DNA from: Ciona savignyi
Taxonomy: Eukaryota > Chordata > Ascidiacea > Phlebobranchia > Cionidae
Direction: 5' to 3'
Assembly (NCBI GenBank): GCA_000149265.1
Contig: CH003275.1
Span: 1,506,087 to 1,570,086 of the forward strand
DNA length: 64,000 bases
A model generated the notes under the pieces. It made no database searches. It was given only the letters and a program-made list of their open reading frames with translations, and was not told the DNA's origin. Positions 15,401-23,094 of the stretch are shown here, piece after piece; within the stretch, counting starts at the first letter, position 1, and each line of letters opens with the position of its first letter. The translations under genes and the position numbers were made by a program.

Positions 15401-18400
15401 TTAAATGTACATGACATTATCCATAGCGTACCATGATTAAGTTTTGTGTAACTATGTTTTTTCAAACAATTGTGTTTTTGCCTCAGAAAGGAGGATGTTG
15501 GAAACCGCTTGATTTAATTACTTGTTAAACACGTGATGTCGTGTTCGGTCATTCTCTTTATTATCACGAGTAGTGTTGACGCGCGTGTGTCGCCTGTTAG
15601 CTGTAATACACAGAGTCAATATCTGAGTCAATCGTATCGTGTGATCTATTTGATAAAGGTACCGCAAGGTTATAATAAGTAAAGGAACTTATTAACATAC
15701 CCTTTGTCTGAAAGTGTTAGTCTTTTGTGATTTATCACTCACCCACCAAGATTTTCTAAGGTTTAACGGCCAGGGCAATTTCTTTCTCCATCATACCCTG
15801 TCTATTCACTGATGTGTTTTAACTACTGAAGATTTGCCGTTTTATCCGGTCGCCTTGACTTTAATTAATTATGCTATTCTTCTTTAATGTAACAAAGGAG
15901 AGAGAAAATAAAACATAATATTTAGACAAATTGACTGTGGTAGGCAGAGATATTATGGTGGGGAATGTGTCTTTTTTATATATTTCAATACAGCAAGTGG
16001 ACAGGGTGCACATGTGCATACAATTTAAACAGAAACCTTTATATAAGTTTAGCACTTAATCAGGTTACATATCAGCGTATATACAACCGTATTTTGCATT
16101 TTAGGTGTTTGTGCAAGCCAGGCTACATGAAAGTCGACGACATTTGTGCTGACATACCAGATTGTACAAACAACTCAACAATTTGTGACAATGCTACGTC
16201 AACATGTGAAGAGACACCTGGATCCTACAGATGTAACTGTAGAGAAGGATATACAAAGTAAACCTTTGTCTTTCTTTTATGTGTGTTTAATCTGTTTACT
16301 CTTTTTTTAATCTGTTGAATATACATATGATAGGATATTCATATTTTGTCCCTGTGAATAGGAAAATGAAAGGGTGAACACACAAGCAATTCTCATATTA
16401 CCTTACGTTGGGTTACAAGATGTATTTCAGTGTGTTGTGTATTGTTGCGACATTCCTGCAATGTAGTAGAACCCATTATTTCGCTAGGTTCAGGTAATGT
16501 CCGTTAAGTGTCTTTGTCCAAGGACACAACTAACAAGCTAGCGACCAGCTTTGAATATGAAACCCTTCGACTGAAAGGTATTGTACTAACTCACCAAACT
16601 AATCTGTCGAACATGCATTACCAGATCCCCTGGTGCAACACCACATGCTCCATGCGTCAACATTAACGAATGTGCAGCTAGTTCTCCAGTTTGCTCGGCT
16701 GGTTCTCAATGTACAGATTCTGAAGGCTCATTTACATGCAGCTGTCTGTAAGTTGTCTGCTTGAAACCAAGTGTCAATACATTATTAGATGGAGAATTTA
16801 ACAAAAATACATTGAACATTAATTTTCATCTTATCTTATTAATATTATGAAAAGTACTAATTTTTTTTATTTGTTAAAGCTATATTGAACAATTGCCTTT
16901 ATATATTGATTTAAATTTGTCTTTGATATGTTACAAAAATATTTAAAGAAAGGAATATTAGTATATCCTATCCCATTTCCCCAATTATTTATAAAAATCT
17001 TAACTACTCTTTTTCATATTTAGGCCAGGCCATGTTCGAATCAGTTCCACTGTATGTTCCATCAATGCAACCAGATGTGAGCATATTAATTGCACAACAG
17101 AGGGGTCTGTGTGCAGGGAGAATGGCAATAATGCGGTCACTTGCGAATGTCCTTCAAACAAAGCAAAGAAACAAAACAAATGCTTACGTTAGTAAAATAC
17201 TTTTTATGTTTAACACTCACTGTAAGTTTATCTACACTTCTGTGACTGCCCAGGATAGATAATTAAATTAAATGTTTTAAAAACTGAAATGTCTTTAAAT
17301 TTTTATAAAAGTTCACTGTGTCATACACCTCATTATTATGTATTAAGATAGGATGTTCATATTTATCTTTGTGAATGGGAAAACCAAGGGGCTTAACAAA
17401 CGGGCAATCGTCAGATCATCTCGGGCCTATTACTGGAGCTATTGCAGTATGTTGTATATGATACACACGTTCCTTTAATTTAGTTAAACCTATTAATCCC
17501 CTAGATCCAGATAATGTCTGTGAAGTGCCTTGCCCAAGAACACAATAGACTAGCTAGAGTCCAGTTTCGAACTTGCAACACTTTAGTTAAGAGGCAACAC
17601 ACTAATCACCAGACTAATCAGTTGGACATTATAACACATTTTATAAATATTTTATTATTTTTTCAGCTCGCTACAAGTTTGTCCAACGATTGGTGCAAAC
17701 ATTCCTTCCTGATTACAATAACCTCAACAGTCCAGCTTCACTTCAACTAATTAACGACTTCAGAGCTAAGATGTTGCAAATACTCAAATCATTAAATGCT
17801 TCCGATATTGTCGTAACAGGACTGCAAAGTGGTTCTGTAATCGTTTTGTGAGTATACTACTGTAGCTAATTCTATTGTGGCAGTTTAATTTTCTAGTCTC
17901 ACATTCAACACAAACTTTTATACTATGCTCCGTGGTGCAAAAGGCGCCTGCGCGTCATCAAATTAAGGGAAACCAAGTAATCTACAGAAAGGAATGTGGT
18001 GAACGCTACACTATATGAAACTGCTTCATTTTTTTAACTTAGGTCCTTTTCATTTCAGGTACGACTTAATTCTCAATGAAAGCCCAACCGGCCAACCTGT
18101 ATCGCAAGAACAAGCCTTAATAACCATTAGCCAGGCAGTTGCCAGTAATCAATTCAATACTTCTCTCTTTGATGGTGGCCCTGCTACATGTAAGTAAATA
18201 AACAATATTGTAAAATATATATTTGTGCAACATGTTATACCATGTATGACATAAACTGAAAATCATACATGTACTAAGAAACGTATTTTCCTTTTTGATG
18301 GTGGGCCAGCTACATGTAAGTAAATAAATGTAACAACATAAATTTATTTGTGAAATGTGTTATGCTATTTAAAAGTTGACATAAATTAAAATCTTGCATG

Positions 18401-21400
18401 CATCTATAAATTTATTTAATGGTTATTTTTTCAAATATAAAGCAACCAGCCATTTGGTTTCGGACAACATGTGTCCCAAGAAGAACATTACTCAGATTGA
18501 TCTACAAGCATTGCAGAACCATCAATATAGTTCACAAATGACTTGCCAACCCTCACTAGTAGCAATAAGGTAAAGTTGAAATTATGTGCACTGTACAATA
18601 TTATTTAAAAAGTCATTTTAAACACAAACTGTGCTGCTGACTTATTTGGATGTACAATACATATAGAATAGAATATTTATGTTTTTTTTTTCGAGAATGC
18701 GAAAACCAAACACACGGCAATCACCGAATCACTTCAAACATCGAAATAGGACAGGGTATTCATGTTTATCCCTGTGAGTGGGAAAACCAATGACTTAACC
18801 CACAGGCAATCATCAGATCATCTTGTGCACACCGTCGGGTTAATGGAGCTTGTGCAGTATATTGTGTAAAGTAGCGACCAGTTTCAAACTCGCAACCCTT
18901 TGGCTAAAAGGCGACGTACTAAATCACTGGACTAATCTGTTGGACTAGAGCTATTGTATGATTTATATGATCCTTTAATTTAAAAGAATTTATTAATCCG
19001 CTAAGTTCAGGCAATTTTCATTAAACGCCTTACCCACAACCGACTAGTGACCAGTTTCGAACCTACAACCCTTCGGCTAAAAGGCAATGCACTAACCAAC
19101 AAGACAATGCATTAACCAACATGAATTTTGTATTTAGCATTGATTACTGCAACTTGACAAATGCTGGACTAATACCCGAGCACTTGGTTCTTGCTGGACC
19201 AGGTCAAGATCCTGCAACTGTTGATCCAGCTTGTAAAGCTCGTCTTCTATCCCTCCCTGATGGCAGGATAACTGTTACTTTCTTACTTTTCAACATCTTA
19301 TCATGTGGATATCAGTCATCCGTAAGTTGTGTTTTTTTATTTTAAAGTTAGGATAGAATAGAATATTAACACATAGGGAATCTTCAGATCACCTCGCGCC
19401 CACTGTCGGGTTACCGGAGCTATTGTTCATGTTGTGTATGATTTACACTTTTCTTTAATTTGGTAAACCCCAATAACCTGCTGGGTTCGGACATTGTAAA
19501 GTGCCTTGCTCAATGACACAGCCGACTAGCTAGCGACCAATTTCGAACCTGCAATATTTTGGCTAAAAGTCCACGCACTAACCAACCAAGCTAATCAGTC
19601 GAACAAAGTTATGCCTTTTCTCTGTATTGCTTATTAGATTTAATTTTACTTCCCTGTGTACGGTCGTGTGGCTGATTGGTTAATTCGACCGATACATAAA
19701 CCTACTACTATATAAAAAAGATCCGAATAAAATCCCATCATGGGTTCGAAACTGGGGTCATTAGAAAAAAAAACTTCTCCCAGAGTTTTGTATTAATAAT
19801 AAAAACATAAATACAGATGAGTGAGAACAAACTGACTCTGAAATACGATGTACGCAATGTACGGCCAAGTGGAGGAGTTGTTCAACGATATTACGACGCT
19901 TGTATCAGTTTCAACTGCACTTTCAATCGAACTGTTGAAGTTGATTCACAAAATGCCATTAATCCTAAAATTGCGTAAGTGTACTGCATTTGAAACATTA
20001 AGTTTTTTGTGCTTTTGTGCGGGTTACTGGAGCTGTTGGAGTGTGTTGTGTATTATTCACATGTTCCTTTAATTTAGTAGAACCGATTAATCTGCCATGT
20101 TCAGGCAATGTCCAATAAGTGACCTTTTGTACTTATGGCTATAAATTAATTTTTAATTACAAAATTTTATGCCCACAGGAAAGTTAAAGTTGCCGGAGTT
20201 TCTACTGCCGGTAAATTTGATGTTTCTATGAATTTGTTCCGGGACGAGAACTGCACCATGATGTTCCAGGGAAATCCCCCAACCGTATTTGTGGAAGATT
20301 ATATCTTCTTCAAGGCTGCACTTACAAACGCAGATGCTGGTATAATACTGCAGGTAATTAAGTGAATCATCATCAGTATATAAATGTGGTATATAGCCAT
20401 ATCAATACAAAACACCATGCTTTTTTATGCAAAGATGAGGTATATACTTGATCAAGTATATAGGATAGGATATTCAAGTTTATTCTAGTGAATGAAAAAA
20501 CCAAGTGGGTTAACACACGGCCAATCATCAGATCACCTCCCGCCCACCGTCAGGTTATCGGAGCTATTGCAGTGCGTTGTGTATGAATCACACGTTCCTT
20601 TAATTTAGTAGAACACATTAATCCCCTGGGTTCAGGCAATTTCCGTTAAGTGCCTTGCCCAAGGACACAACTGAATATCTATCGACCAGTTTCGAATCTG
20701 CAAACCTTCGGGTGCAAAGCGACGCACTAATCCACCAGATTAATAAGTTCAAATCCACCAGACTAATAAGGACACATATAATCTGGTTGGGTTCATATAG
20801 GATGAGAAGTTTAAAATAGATATCATGTTAATGTATTCTGCTATCAATGCTACAGGCACCAAACTGCTGGGCTACACCAACTTCCAATTATGATGACACC
20901 GTGAGATACAACCTTATTCAAGAGGGGTGAGTAGGAATATTACAAAATATTTAACAAATACACATTATCTGAAATATAAACAGTTTCCAAAAAGCATACA
21001 ATACTTGCAATTTAGTTTAGTTTATTTTTTGTTTCCACAAGAGTCGTTAGAACACGTCTAAATAGCAATAATTTATTAAGTTTTGGTATAATTAGACATG
21101 GCCGCTAAACCCAAATTTCCAGCTGTGCATCTCCATTGGACCCTGGAAAGATAAAAGTAGTCAAGAACTATCAGACCTACTACATCTCTGGTGGTGTGGC
21201 TTCTTTCATTTGGACAAATATGACCGTGCAAAAGATCTACATTCATTGCGAAGTGGTGGTGTGTGTCAACTCTGCAAACAACTGCACTGGACCAGTAAGT
21301 TTTGCCTAATGTATCTAAGTTAAGGTAATCTGTTTAAAACTCGCTGCCCAAGTGTGTAAGCATGTTCCTAACCCCAAAAATAACATTTTTGTGTTCTTTC

Positions 21401-22163
21401 TTGTATTCAGTCAAAAAAGCTAATTTCAACCATTATTTTTACTCCCATAGACATGTCCTTCTCGAAAGAAGCGATTTGTCGCAACTCCAAATGATCCACA
21501 ACGTAAACTTTACTCAGTTGGTCCCATTAAAATTGCTTCGGCATGTGATGAGGTAAGAAAACATGATTTGCTGCCAAAAATTGCCATTTGCACAGTTATG
21601 AGTCTCTATTGATCATGCTATATGTTACTACAGATCGAACCAGGAATGTGCTCGCAGAAATGTATTGTTGTCAATGGAAAACCTCGATGCGCTTGTATGG
21701 AGGGTTTCCAGCTGGCTGAAGATCTAAAATCTTGTGTCGGTAAGTTGTTGTTGTTTTTTCACAACATGTAGGAATAAAGCTACTGGTTACCAACATAATT
21801 ACGAAATCATTTTAAATATTAAAGTATTTTGTTAAAGCTAAAATACAATTTTATGAGCCAATAATCATGTTTTTATATTCTTTTTACATTTTAATTGATA
21901 CAGCCAAAGTTGAGTGGAATATGTTGAATAATCTGACCCCTCCCCCCCCCCCCCGCAAAAATATTCTAAAGACCTCCATGCTAAATTCAAAAACTGTGTT
22001 GTGATATTCTACTTTCATTTTTTCAGCCGATGTCCAATACCGAGTTGTTCGAGTACGAAAGCGAACTGACAACAATTTTGCAACCATTAATGTTGTCTTG
22101 TTTTTCATTCTTACCATCCTTCTGTGCTATGTACTTATAAAAGTACGCGAAAGAAAGAATTAA
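283..22163 (+). CDS. Mosaic membrane protein, MUC4/tectorin-like (EGF-SEA-NIDO-AMOP-VWD-EGF-SEA-ZP-TM), 5' partial, 36 exons seen
   Basis: Exons (start-end): 283-402, 804-990, 1065-1186, 1647-1774, 2203-2424, 2666-2777, 2895-about 2950, 3054-3240, 3880-4044, 4542-4734, 5498-5695, 5768-5929, 6192-6323, 6804-7009, 7220-7295, 7352-7525, 7938-8057, 8113-8373, 8984-9160, 9661-9848, 10195-10348, 10693-10924, 16105-16257, 16625-16747, 17024-17187, 17667-17847, 18059-18189, 18443-18569, 19138-19321, 19817-19974, 20179-20353, 20856-20926, 21123-21294, 21451-21552, 21634-21739, 22027-22163. From 3054 to the stop, 29 exons join in one frame (about 1,536 codons), including across the LTR element, so this is one gene. 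A C-terminal helix and a basic cleavage motif suggest a type I surface protein whose ectodomain is shed or polymerises through ZP. The order NIDO-AMOP-VWD is that of MUC4-type mucins; ZP links it to tectorin-like proteins. The amino terminus lies upstream of the window. Two places do not join cleanly: a one-base shift in the exon at 1647-1774, and the junction between about 2950 and 3054. Confidence 0.85.
428..671 (+). repeat. SINE family 1 copy, intronic
   Basis: Forward copy of a dispersed repeat of about 290 bp when complete. Shared blocks include AAGGCACTT, GGATTAATGGGTTCT, GGTAACCCGACGGTGGGCG and a tail ending in GAATATCATATCC. The tRNA-like head is poorly preserved. It fills most of the intron at 403-803. 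Confidence 0.75.
804..1186 (+). CDS. Two exons: first SEA domain
   Basis: Exons 804-990 and 1065-1186 join in phase 2. The product reads as a beta strand (VAVSVKFNATF), then a helix ending in LFAT, then a valine-rich strand after ILESSVVF, then PPIPGK. This matches the alpha/beta pattern of SEA domains, which sit next to EGF modules in membrane mucins. The self-cleavage motif G-S-V-V-V is only partly matched (SSVVF), so autoproteolysis is uncertain. The intron is only 74 bp. Confidence 0.65.
1229..1527 (-). repeat. SINE family 1 copy, intronic, near full length
   Basis: Reverse copy running from the tail (AGGATATTCATGTTTATCCC) through GGGTTACCGGAGCTATTGCA and GTGCCTTGCCCAAGGACACA to the head end. 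It lies in the intron at 1187-1646. Confidence 0.8.
1647..1774 (+). CDS. Exon: calcium-binding EGF with an apparent one-base frame break
   Basis: The exon opens in frame with DVNECKTGNNNC, a calcium-binding EGF start, and runs to CICPIG. It then hits a stop in that frame (TTG TAA near 1759-1764). In the next frame the exon continues as FGDGVVSCS, the expected end of the same EGF module, and then joins the next exon (2203) in phase. The exon is 128 nt; 129 nt would keep frame. The break lies between about 1738 and 1750. It could be a sequencing or assembly indel, or a real lesion. The other host exons in this gene are clean. Confidence 0.75.
2203..2950 (+). CDS. Three exons: EGF-like modules
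   Basis: Exons 2203-2424, 2666-2777 and 2895 to about 2950. The first carries two modules, starting near CDGVDCAKGSC and CQMAPPKCRNKGIC. The second and third share a module starting CATMPCSPNATC and ending VGNGMEC. Phases are 1, 1, then 2. The third exon runs on into LILFPMDRA, which looks like the start of a NIDO domain (L-F-P-x-G/D). Its 3' end is unclear: donors GTACGT at 2947 and GTTTGA at 2951 both give the wrong phase for the exon at 3054, so a tiny exon may be missed. Confidence 0.7.
2433..2505. repeat. Short AT-rich tandem repeat
   Basis: Two and a half copies of a unit of about 30 bp containing TTTTTCTAATAATTTTGTAA, immediately after an EGF exon. Confidence 0.8.
3054..4734 (+). CDS. 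Three exons: NIDO domain
   Basis: Exons 3054-3240, 3880-4044 and 4542-4734 join in phases 0 and 0 and end in phase 1. Key strings are YLVINKNGLIHF (nidogen-type V-x-T/K-N-G-x-I-x-F), FHFIAPFWDHFD, FLLKVQWKDM and STFQCVIASDGLKSFVLFIY. These match NIDO in order: the N-G-I-x-F strand, the I-A-P-F-W-x-D patch, then the F-Q-x-V-I-x-x-D-G strand pair. NIDO domains occur in nidogen, tectorin, MUC4 and SUSD2-type proteins, where they contribute to matrix or coat assembly. The first intron holds a SINE copy. Confidence 0.85.
3571..3812 (+). repeat. SINE family 1 copy, intronic
   Basis: Forward copy with GGGCAAGACACTTAACGG, ACACAACACACTGCAAGAGC and the tail GGGATAAATATGAATATCAT. It lies between two NIDO exons. 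Confidence 0.75.
5123..5413 (+). repeat. SINE family 1 copy, intronic, near full length
   Basis: Forward copy starting CCGACTGATTAGCTTAGTGG, with a B-box-like GTTCGAAACTGG at about 5176 and a tail ending TTCCTATCCTATCC. The A-box and B-box spacing is consistent with a tRNA-derived head. Confidence 0.8.
5498..6323 (+). CDS. Three exons: AMOP domain and link to VWD
   Basis: Exons 5498-5695, 5768-5929 and 6192-6323, all phase 1 junctions. The segment begins around RKCLEWISRQTPPPP and continues with RCAPNS, GSRCYNRMATDRNTVTCCYN, then DNCCGRDVARSAIRFLCTQY. The cysteine and tryptophan spacing and the CCY motif fit AMOP, an adhesion-associated domain found between NIDO and VWD in MUC4 and its relatives. 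Position between NIDO and VWD supports the call. The intron between the first two exons is 72 bp. Confidence 0.75.
6330..6790. repeat. Intronic direct repeat flanking a dispersed element
   Basis: Segments at about 6330-6440 and 6680-6785 share AACTTCTAAATCTTGT and GAGTGTTTCCTAAATTATTT. Between them lies an element with GGGTTTAGCGGCCA and GTGTTCTAACGACTG. Relatives of that element are at 6040-6150 and, reversed, at about 21011-21118. The layout looks like a mobile element within a duplicated intron piece; no clean terminal repeat is visible. Confidence 0.55.
6804..8373 (+). CDS. Five exons: VWD domain and MUC4-like region after it
   Basis: Exons 6804-7009, 7220-7295, 7352-7525, 7938-8057 and 8113-8373. 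The VWD signature is clear: GFGDPHFTTVNGEKYTFNG, then a long beta-rich stretch, ending DYSGLLG. After it come SWQVQESESLFSYSG and CGINDLPCVFDFAVTGN, which match the stretch after VWD in MUC4/SUSD2-type proteins. The calcium-loop region usually found after GLLG (D/N-rich) is missing or very short, so this VWD may differ in calcium binding. Confidence 0.85.
8984..9848 (+). CDS. Two exons: Ig/cadherin-like beta domain after VWD, start of EGF
   Basis: Exons 8984-9160 and 9661-9848. The product has alternating hydrophobic residues with D-x-D/N motifs (RFKANDSDGNPLFF, then LTIKPTSANLP, then LTITVNDTF). This resembles the cadherin-like or He_PIG-type fold seen near the VWD of MUC4-like proteins. The second exon ends in the start of an EGF module (VCACNGRGSC). 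The intron holds a 61-bp minisatellite of about six copies starting just after the donor. Confidence 0.6.
9173..9540. repeat. Minisatellite, about 61-bp unit, six copies
   Basis: Each unit holds AAGTAATAATGGTAAGGTCC followed by TTTGTATTT(A/C)TGTGTGTAAA. The array begins within about 15 bases of the GTGAGT donor at 9161. Inner copies are nearly identical; the first copy is the most diverged. Confidence 0.9.
9893..10066 (-). repeat. SINE family 1 copy, truncated
   Basis: Reverse partial copy (ACCGGAGCTATTGCAGTG to TTCAGGCAATTTCCGTTAAG) in the intron at 9849-10194; the head end is missing. Confidence 0.75.
10195..10924 (+). CDS. Two exons: EGF and calcium-binding EGF modules
   Basis: Exon 10195-10348 finishes one EGF (CDCTAAYDGVTC) and holds most of another (GCSDNPCYANC). 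Exon 10693-10924 encodes two calcium-binding EGF starts, DRDECEEGIDTC and DVNECQTNPSIC. It ends in phase 2 at a GTAAGT donor. The donor sequence is partly duplicated (ATCGTATGAGTAAGT appears twice at about 10916-10952). The next exon lies beyond the LTR retrotransposon. Confidence 0.85.
10391..10664 (-). repeat. SINE family 1 copy, near full length
   Basis: Reverse copy ending in CACCAAGCTAATCAGTCGG, with the B-box region CAGTTTCGAACC visible. It lies in the intron at 10349-10692. Confidence 0.8.
11231..11432 (+). repeat. 5' LTR
   Basis: 202 bp, from TGTTGGAAACCGC to TTATTAACA. It differs from the 3' LTR at one position (CATGTT here, CGTGTT there, near 11276). Confidence 0.95.
11558..12680 (+). 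pseudogene. Retrotransposon gag and protease region, frameshifted
   Basis: Starts ATG at 11558 (MGESNLRSPP). Its frame ends at 11879-11881, while similarity continues in another frame, so there is a frameshift near 11865-11875. The second part holds a CCHC-type knuckle region (CDFCGNIHKRGKFFC, then CSSCNGRNHFKVKC) and a protease-like active site DSAADVN. The usual glycine after D-S/T is alanine here, which could impair protease or be a family trait. Another break occurs at about 12600-12655, with probably two indels. Described as found; not restored. Confidence 0.8.
12660..13978 (+). pseudogene. Retrotransposon reverse transcriptase and RNase H region, frameshifted
   Basis: The RT start is in one frame to about 12915, then continues in another frame from about 12920 (frameshift near CAGAAACCCCGAATGG). 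RT motifs include FSKLDVKQAYWHVRL, TRLPFGLKVSSEIFQ and the active site VADDVMV, where most relatives have Y/F-x-D-D. RNase H follows: LQVDSSKDGLGAVLLQ, and the E and D motifs further on. This frame ends at a stop at about 13974, and a further shift leads into the integrase frame. Confidence 0.85.
13978..15364 (+). CDS. Retrotransposon integrase region (open, lacks its own natural start)
   Basis: Open from about 13978, with a first ATG at 14078. It carries an HHCC zinc region (HTAHLGYDSM, then CPTCQ) and a DDE core (VGVDLCELDG, SSDCGTQF, and the glutamate in QRENGKAES), all present. The C-terminal part is basic. It would normally be the end of a gag-pol polyprotein; here it is cut off from RT by a frameshift at about 13965. 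Confidence 0.85.
15496..15697 (+). repeat. 3' LTR
   Basis: 202 bp, same ends as the 5' LTR, one substitution. The polypurine tract AGAAAGGAGGA at 15485-15495 abuts it. Confidence 0.95.
16105..17187 (+). CDS. Three exons: EGF modules after the retrotransposon
   Basis: Exons 16105-16257, 16625-16747 and 17024-17187. Modules include CLCKPGYMKVDDIC, DCTNNSTICDNATSTC, NINECAASSPVC, and CEHINCTTEGSVC, each with normal EGF cysteine spacing. Phase 2 at 16105 matches the phase 2 end at 10924, so the gene continues across the LTR element. The intron between the first two exons contains a SINE. Confidence 0.85.
16329..16612 (-). repeat. SINE family 1 copy, near full length
   Basis: Reverse copy from GATAGGATATTCATATT to CACCAAACTAATCTGTCGAA, filling almost the whole intron at 16258-16624. 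Confidence 0.8.
17343..17628 (-). repeat. SINE family 1 copy, near full length
   Basis: Reverse copy from AGATAGGATGTTCATATTTA to ACCAGACTAATCAGTTGGAC, ending 38 bases before the acceptor of the exon at 17667. Confidence 0.8.
17667..18189 (+). CDS. Two exons: second SEA-like region
   Basis: Exons 17667-17847 and 18059-18189 join in phase 2. The product has a strand and helix pattern like SEA: YKFVQRLVQTFLPDYN, a helix FRAKMLQILKSLN, then IVVTGLQSGSVIVLYDLIL. The G-S-V-I-V string sits where SEA domains carry the cleavage motif G-S-V-V-V. A stretch at about 18290-18320 repeats the exon's 3' end and donor imperfectly. Confidence 0.6.
18443..21294 (+). CDS. Six exons: ZP domain
   Basis: Exons 18443-18569, 19138-19321, 19817-19974, 20179-20353, 20856-20926 and 21123-21294. 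The N-terminal half holds DYCNLTNAGLIPE and a CGYQSS turn followed by LTLKYDV. The C-terminal half has YYDACISFNCTF, APNCWATPTS and the closing EGCASP, then VQKIYIHCEVVVC. The C-W-A-T-P motif is a hallmark of ZP domains, which polymerise extracellular coats such as egg envelopes and the tectorial membrane. Four introns hold SINE copies. Confidence 0.85.
18661..19108 (-). repeat. Composite of at least two SINE family 1 copies
   Basis: A tail fragment (18661-18745) is followed by a second tail (TATTCATGTTTATCCCTGTG, 18757). Two head ends then follow, at about 18872-18945 and 19043-19108, each with CCAGTTTC(A/G)AAC. This pattern fits nested or recombined insertions. It occupies most of the intron at 18570-19137. 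Confidence 0.7.
19350..19602 (-). repeat. SINE family 1 copy
   Basis: Reverse copy with GTCGGGTTACCGGAGCTATT, GTGCCTTGCTCAATGACACA and the end CAAGCTAATCAGTCGAAC. The tail is shortened. Confidence 0.8.
19658..19770 (+). repeat. SINE family 2 copy (tRNA-like), intronic
   Basis: Begins GTACGGTCGTGTGGCTGATT, an A-box match, and has GGGTTCGAAACTGG, a good B-box match, about 70 bases later. The wide spacing suggests a tRNA ancestor with an insertion or intron. Similar heads occur at 25020, 22388 (reverse) and 26098 (reverse). Confidence 0.65.
20020..20126 (-). repeat. SINE family 1 fragment
   Basis: Central part only (GGGTTACTGGAGCTGTTGGA to CAGGCAATGTCCAATAAGTG) in the intron at 19975-20178. 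Confidence 0.7.
20460..20746 (-). repeat. SINE family 1 copy, near full length
   Basis: Reverse copy from TATAGGATAGGATATTCAAG to CACCAGATTAATAAGTTCAA. A short duplication of the head end follows (CACCAGACTAATAAGGAC). Confidence 0.8.
21451..22163 (+). CDS. Last three exons: basic cleavage site, EGF, transmembrane helix and short tail
   Basis: Exon 21451-21552 starts TCPSRKKRF; RKKR just after the ZP domain matches the furin-type site that releases ZP proteins before assembly. Exon 21634-21739 encodes a partial EGF (CSQKCIVVNGKPRCAC). Exon 22027-22163 encodes a hydrophobic helix (VVLFFILTILLCYVLI), then a short basic cytoplasmic tail KVRERKN and stop TAA at 22161. The tail has no visible signalling motif. 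The intron before the last exon contains a run of about 16 C bases (near 21940-21955). Confidence 0.85.
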
Positions 22164-22246
22164 TGCTTAAACGGTTATTCTTCATTTATTAGTTTGGTTA
22201 TAAATTATATTATTATGTAATCAGATCTGCACTTATTTGTATTCCC

Positions 22247-22252
22247 AATAAA
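22247..22252 (+). promoter_or_regulatory. Poly(A) signal of the mosaic gene
   Basis: AATAAA lies 84 bases after the stop codon, with a GT-rich stretch (GTGTAGTTG) downstream at about 22269. This is the expected spacing for 3' end formation. Confidence 0.7.
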
Positions 22253-22387
22253 CAATATTTAACCATTGCTGTGTAGTTGTTTTTATTTTGACATGTGGAC
22301 TAATGCAAAAATACGTTTAGGCTTATGAAGGTTGTGGTAACCAGTGTGATCATGTGGAGCAATATTGTTTTTTTACGGAGCTAAGTT

Positions 22388-22482
22388 TCGTGCTCTGACC
22401 GTTTTTGTATAGGAGTAGGTATATATATATCGGTCGCGTTAACCATTTGGCCATACGACCGTACTCGTGTGGAGAAATATTA
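22388..22482 (-). repeat. SINE family 2 fragment
   Basis: Reverse copy of the family 2 head (ATCGGTCGCGTTAACCATTT, then GGCCATACGACCGTAC). It lies 225 bases after the mosaic gene's stop codon. Confidence 0.6.
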
Positions 22483-22489
22483 GGCAAAA

Positions 22490-22735
22490 TCGAAATTATA
22501 AAGAAACTAGAGAGTGTCAACTACGTGTTTAACCACCACCATTTGTAAAACACATGTTGTATGCCATATATTCATGCTATACAGGGTCCCTAACCACATT
22601 TTGTATTTTATACACTGAGTATGTAGTTTGTTTCTGCAAGCATAAACGCATGGGTCCCATAGTTATCAAACCAAACTTCTTCTCCATGTGTAGATAAAAA
22701 AGAACAATCGTGTTAGATTTACGAACATTTCACCA
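22490..22735. repeat. Dispersed repeat, diverged copy 1
   Basis: Shares AGAGTGTCAA, ACACATGTTG and GTTTGTTTCTGCAAGCATAA with a copy at about 29095-29330, and more weakly with 27950-28080. No coding frame is seen. The region 22736-23094 holds nothing I can identify. Confidence 0.55.
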
Positions 22736-23094
22736 CAAATGTTTTAAATAAAAGCTTTCTTTTAAGCGTTTTTCGTGGTTTCAGGGAATTACTGGGTTTA
22801 TTAGATAAGTTTCTACTGGGTTTAGTACGTACGTTTCTGTTTTTACCTGTGGGTTATGTTGTATAACAATTCTTAATGTTTTATTCTGATTAGTCAATTC
22901 CTTGTCTGATTTGTCGACTCCTTGTTGAAGATGTTTGTACGATATGGCATGCCTGTCACAATCATAATTCAGGAAAATATCTGCGTTTTTAAAGGAAATA
23001 CCCTAACAAATGATTTTTTTAATTGGAAGAGAGTGTTTAAATGTCTAACATTTTACCAAATCTGATTCAAATTGGAGCTGCCGTTTAAGCGATA

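Larger units (their letters stand above)
11231..15697 (+). mobile_element. Complete Ty3/gypsy-type LTR retrotransposon in a mosaic-gene intron
   Basis: The element is 4,467 bp with 202-bp LTRs (11231-11432 and 15496-15697) that differ at one base, starting TG and ending CA. It is flanked by a 5-bp target duplication TACCC (11226-11230 and 15698-15702). A primer-binding-site-like TGGTGGCAGTGAAGC follows the left LTR directly, and a polypurine tract AGAAAGGAGGA precedes the right LTR. The coding region has the order gag, zinc knuckle, protease, RT, RNase H, integrase, which is the Ty3/gypsy order, but it is broken by several frameshifts. It lies in the same direction as the host gene. Ciona has a described gypsy family (Cigr-1); I cannot test whether this is a member. 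Confidence 0.95.

Noticed and set aside
19661-19760. Functional tRNA gene
   Set aside because: A and B boxes are present, but no cloverleaf with paired acceptor and anticodon stems could be drawn, and related copies are dispersed, so it is SINE-like.
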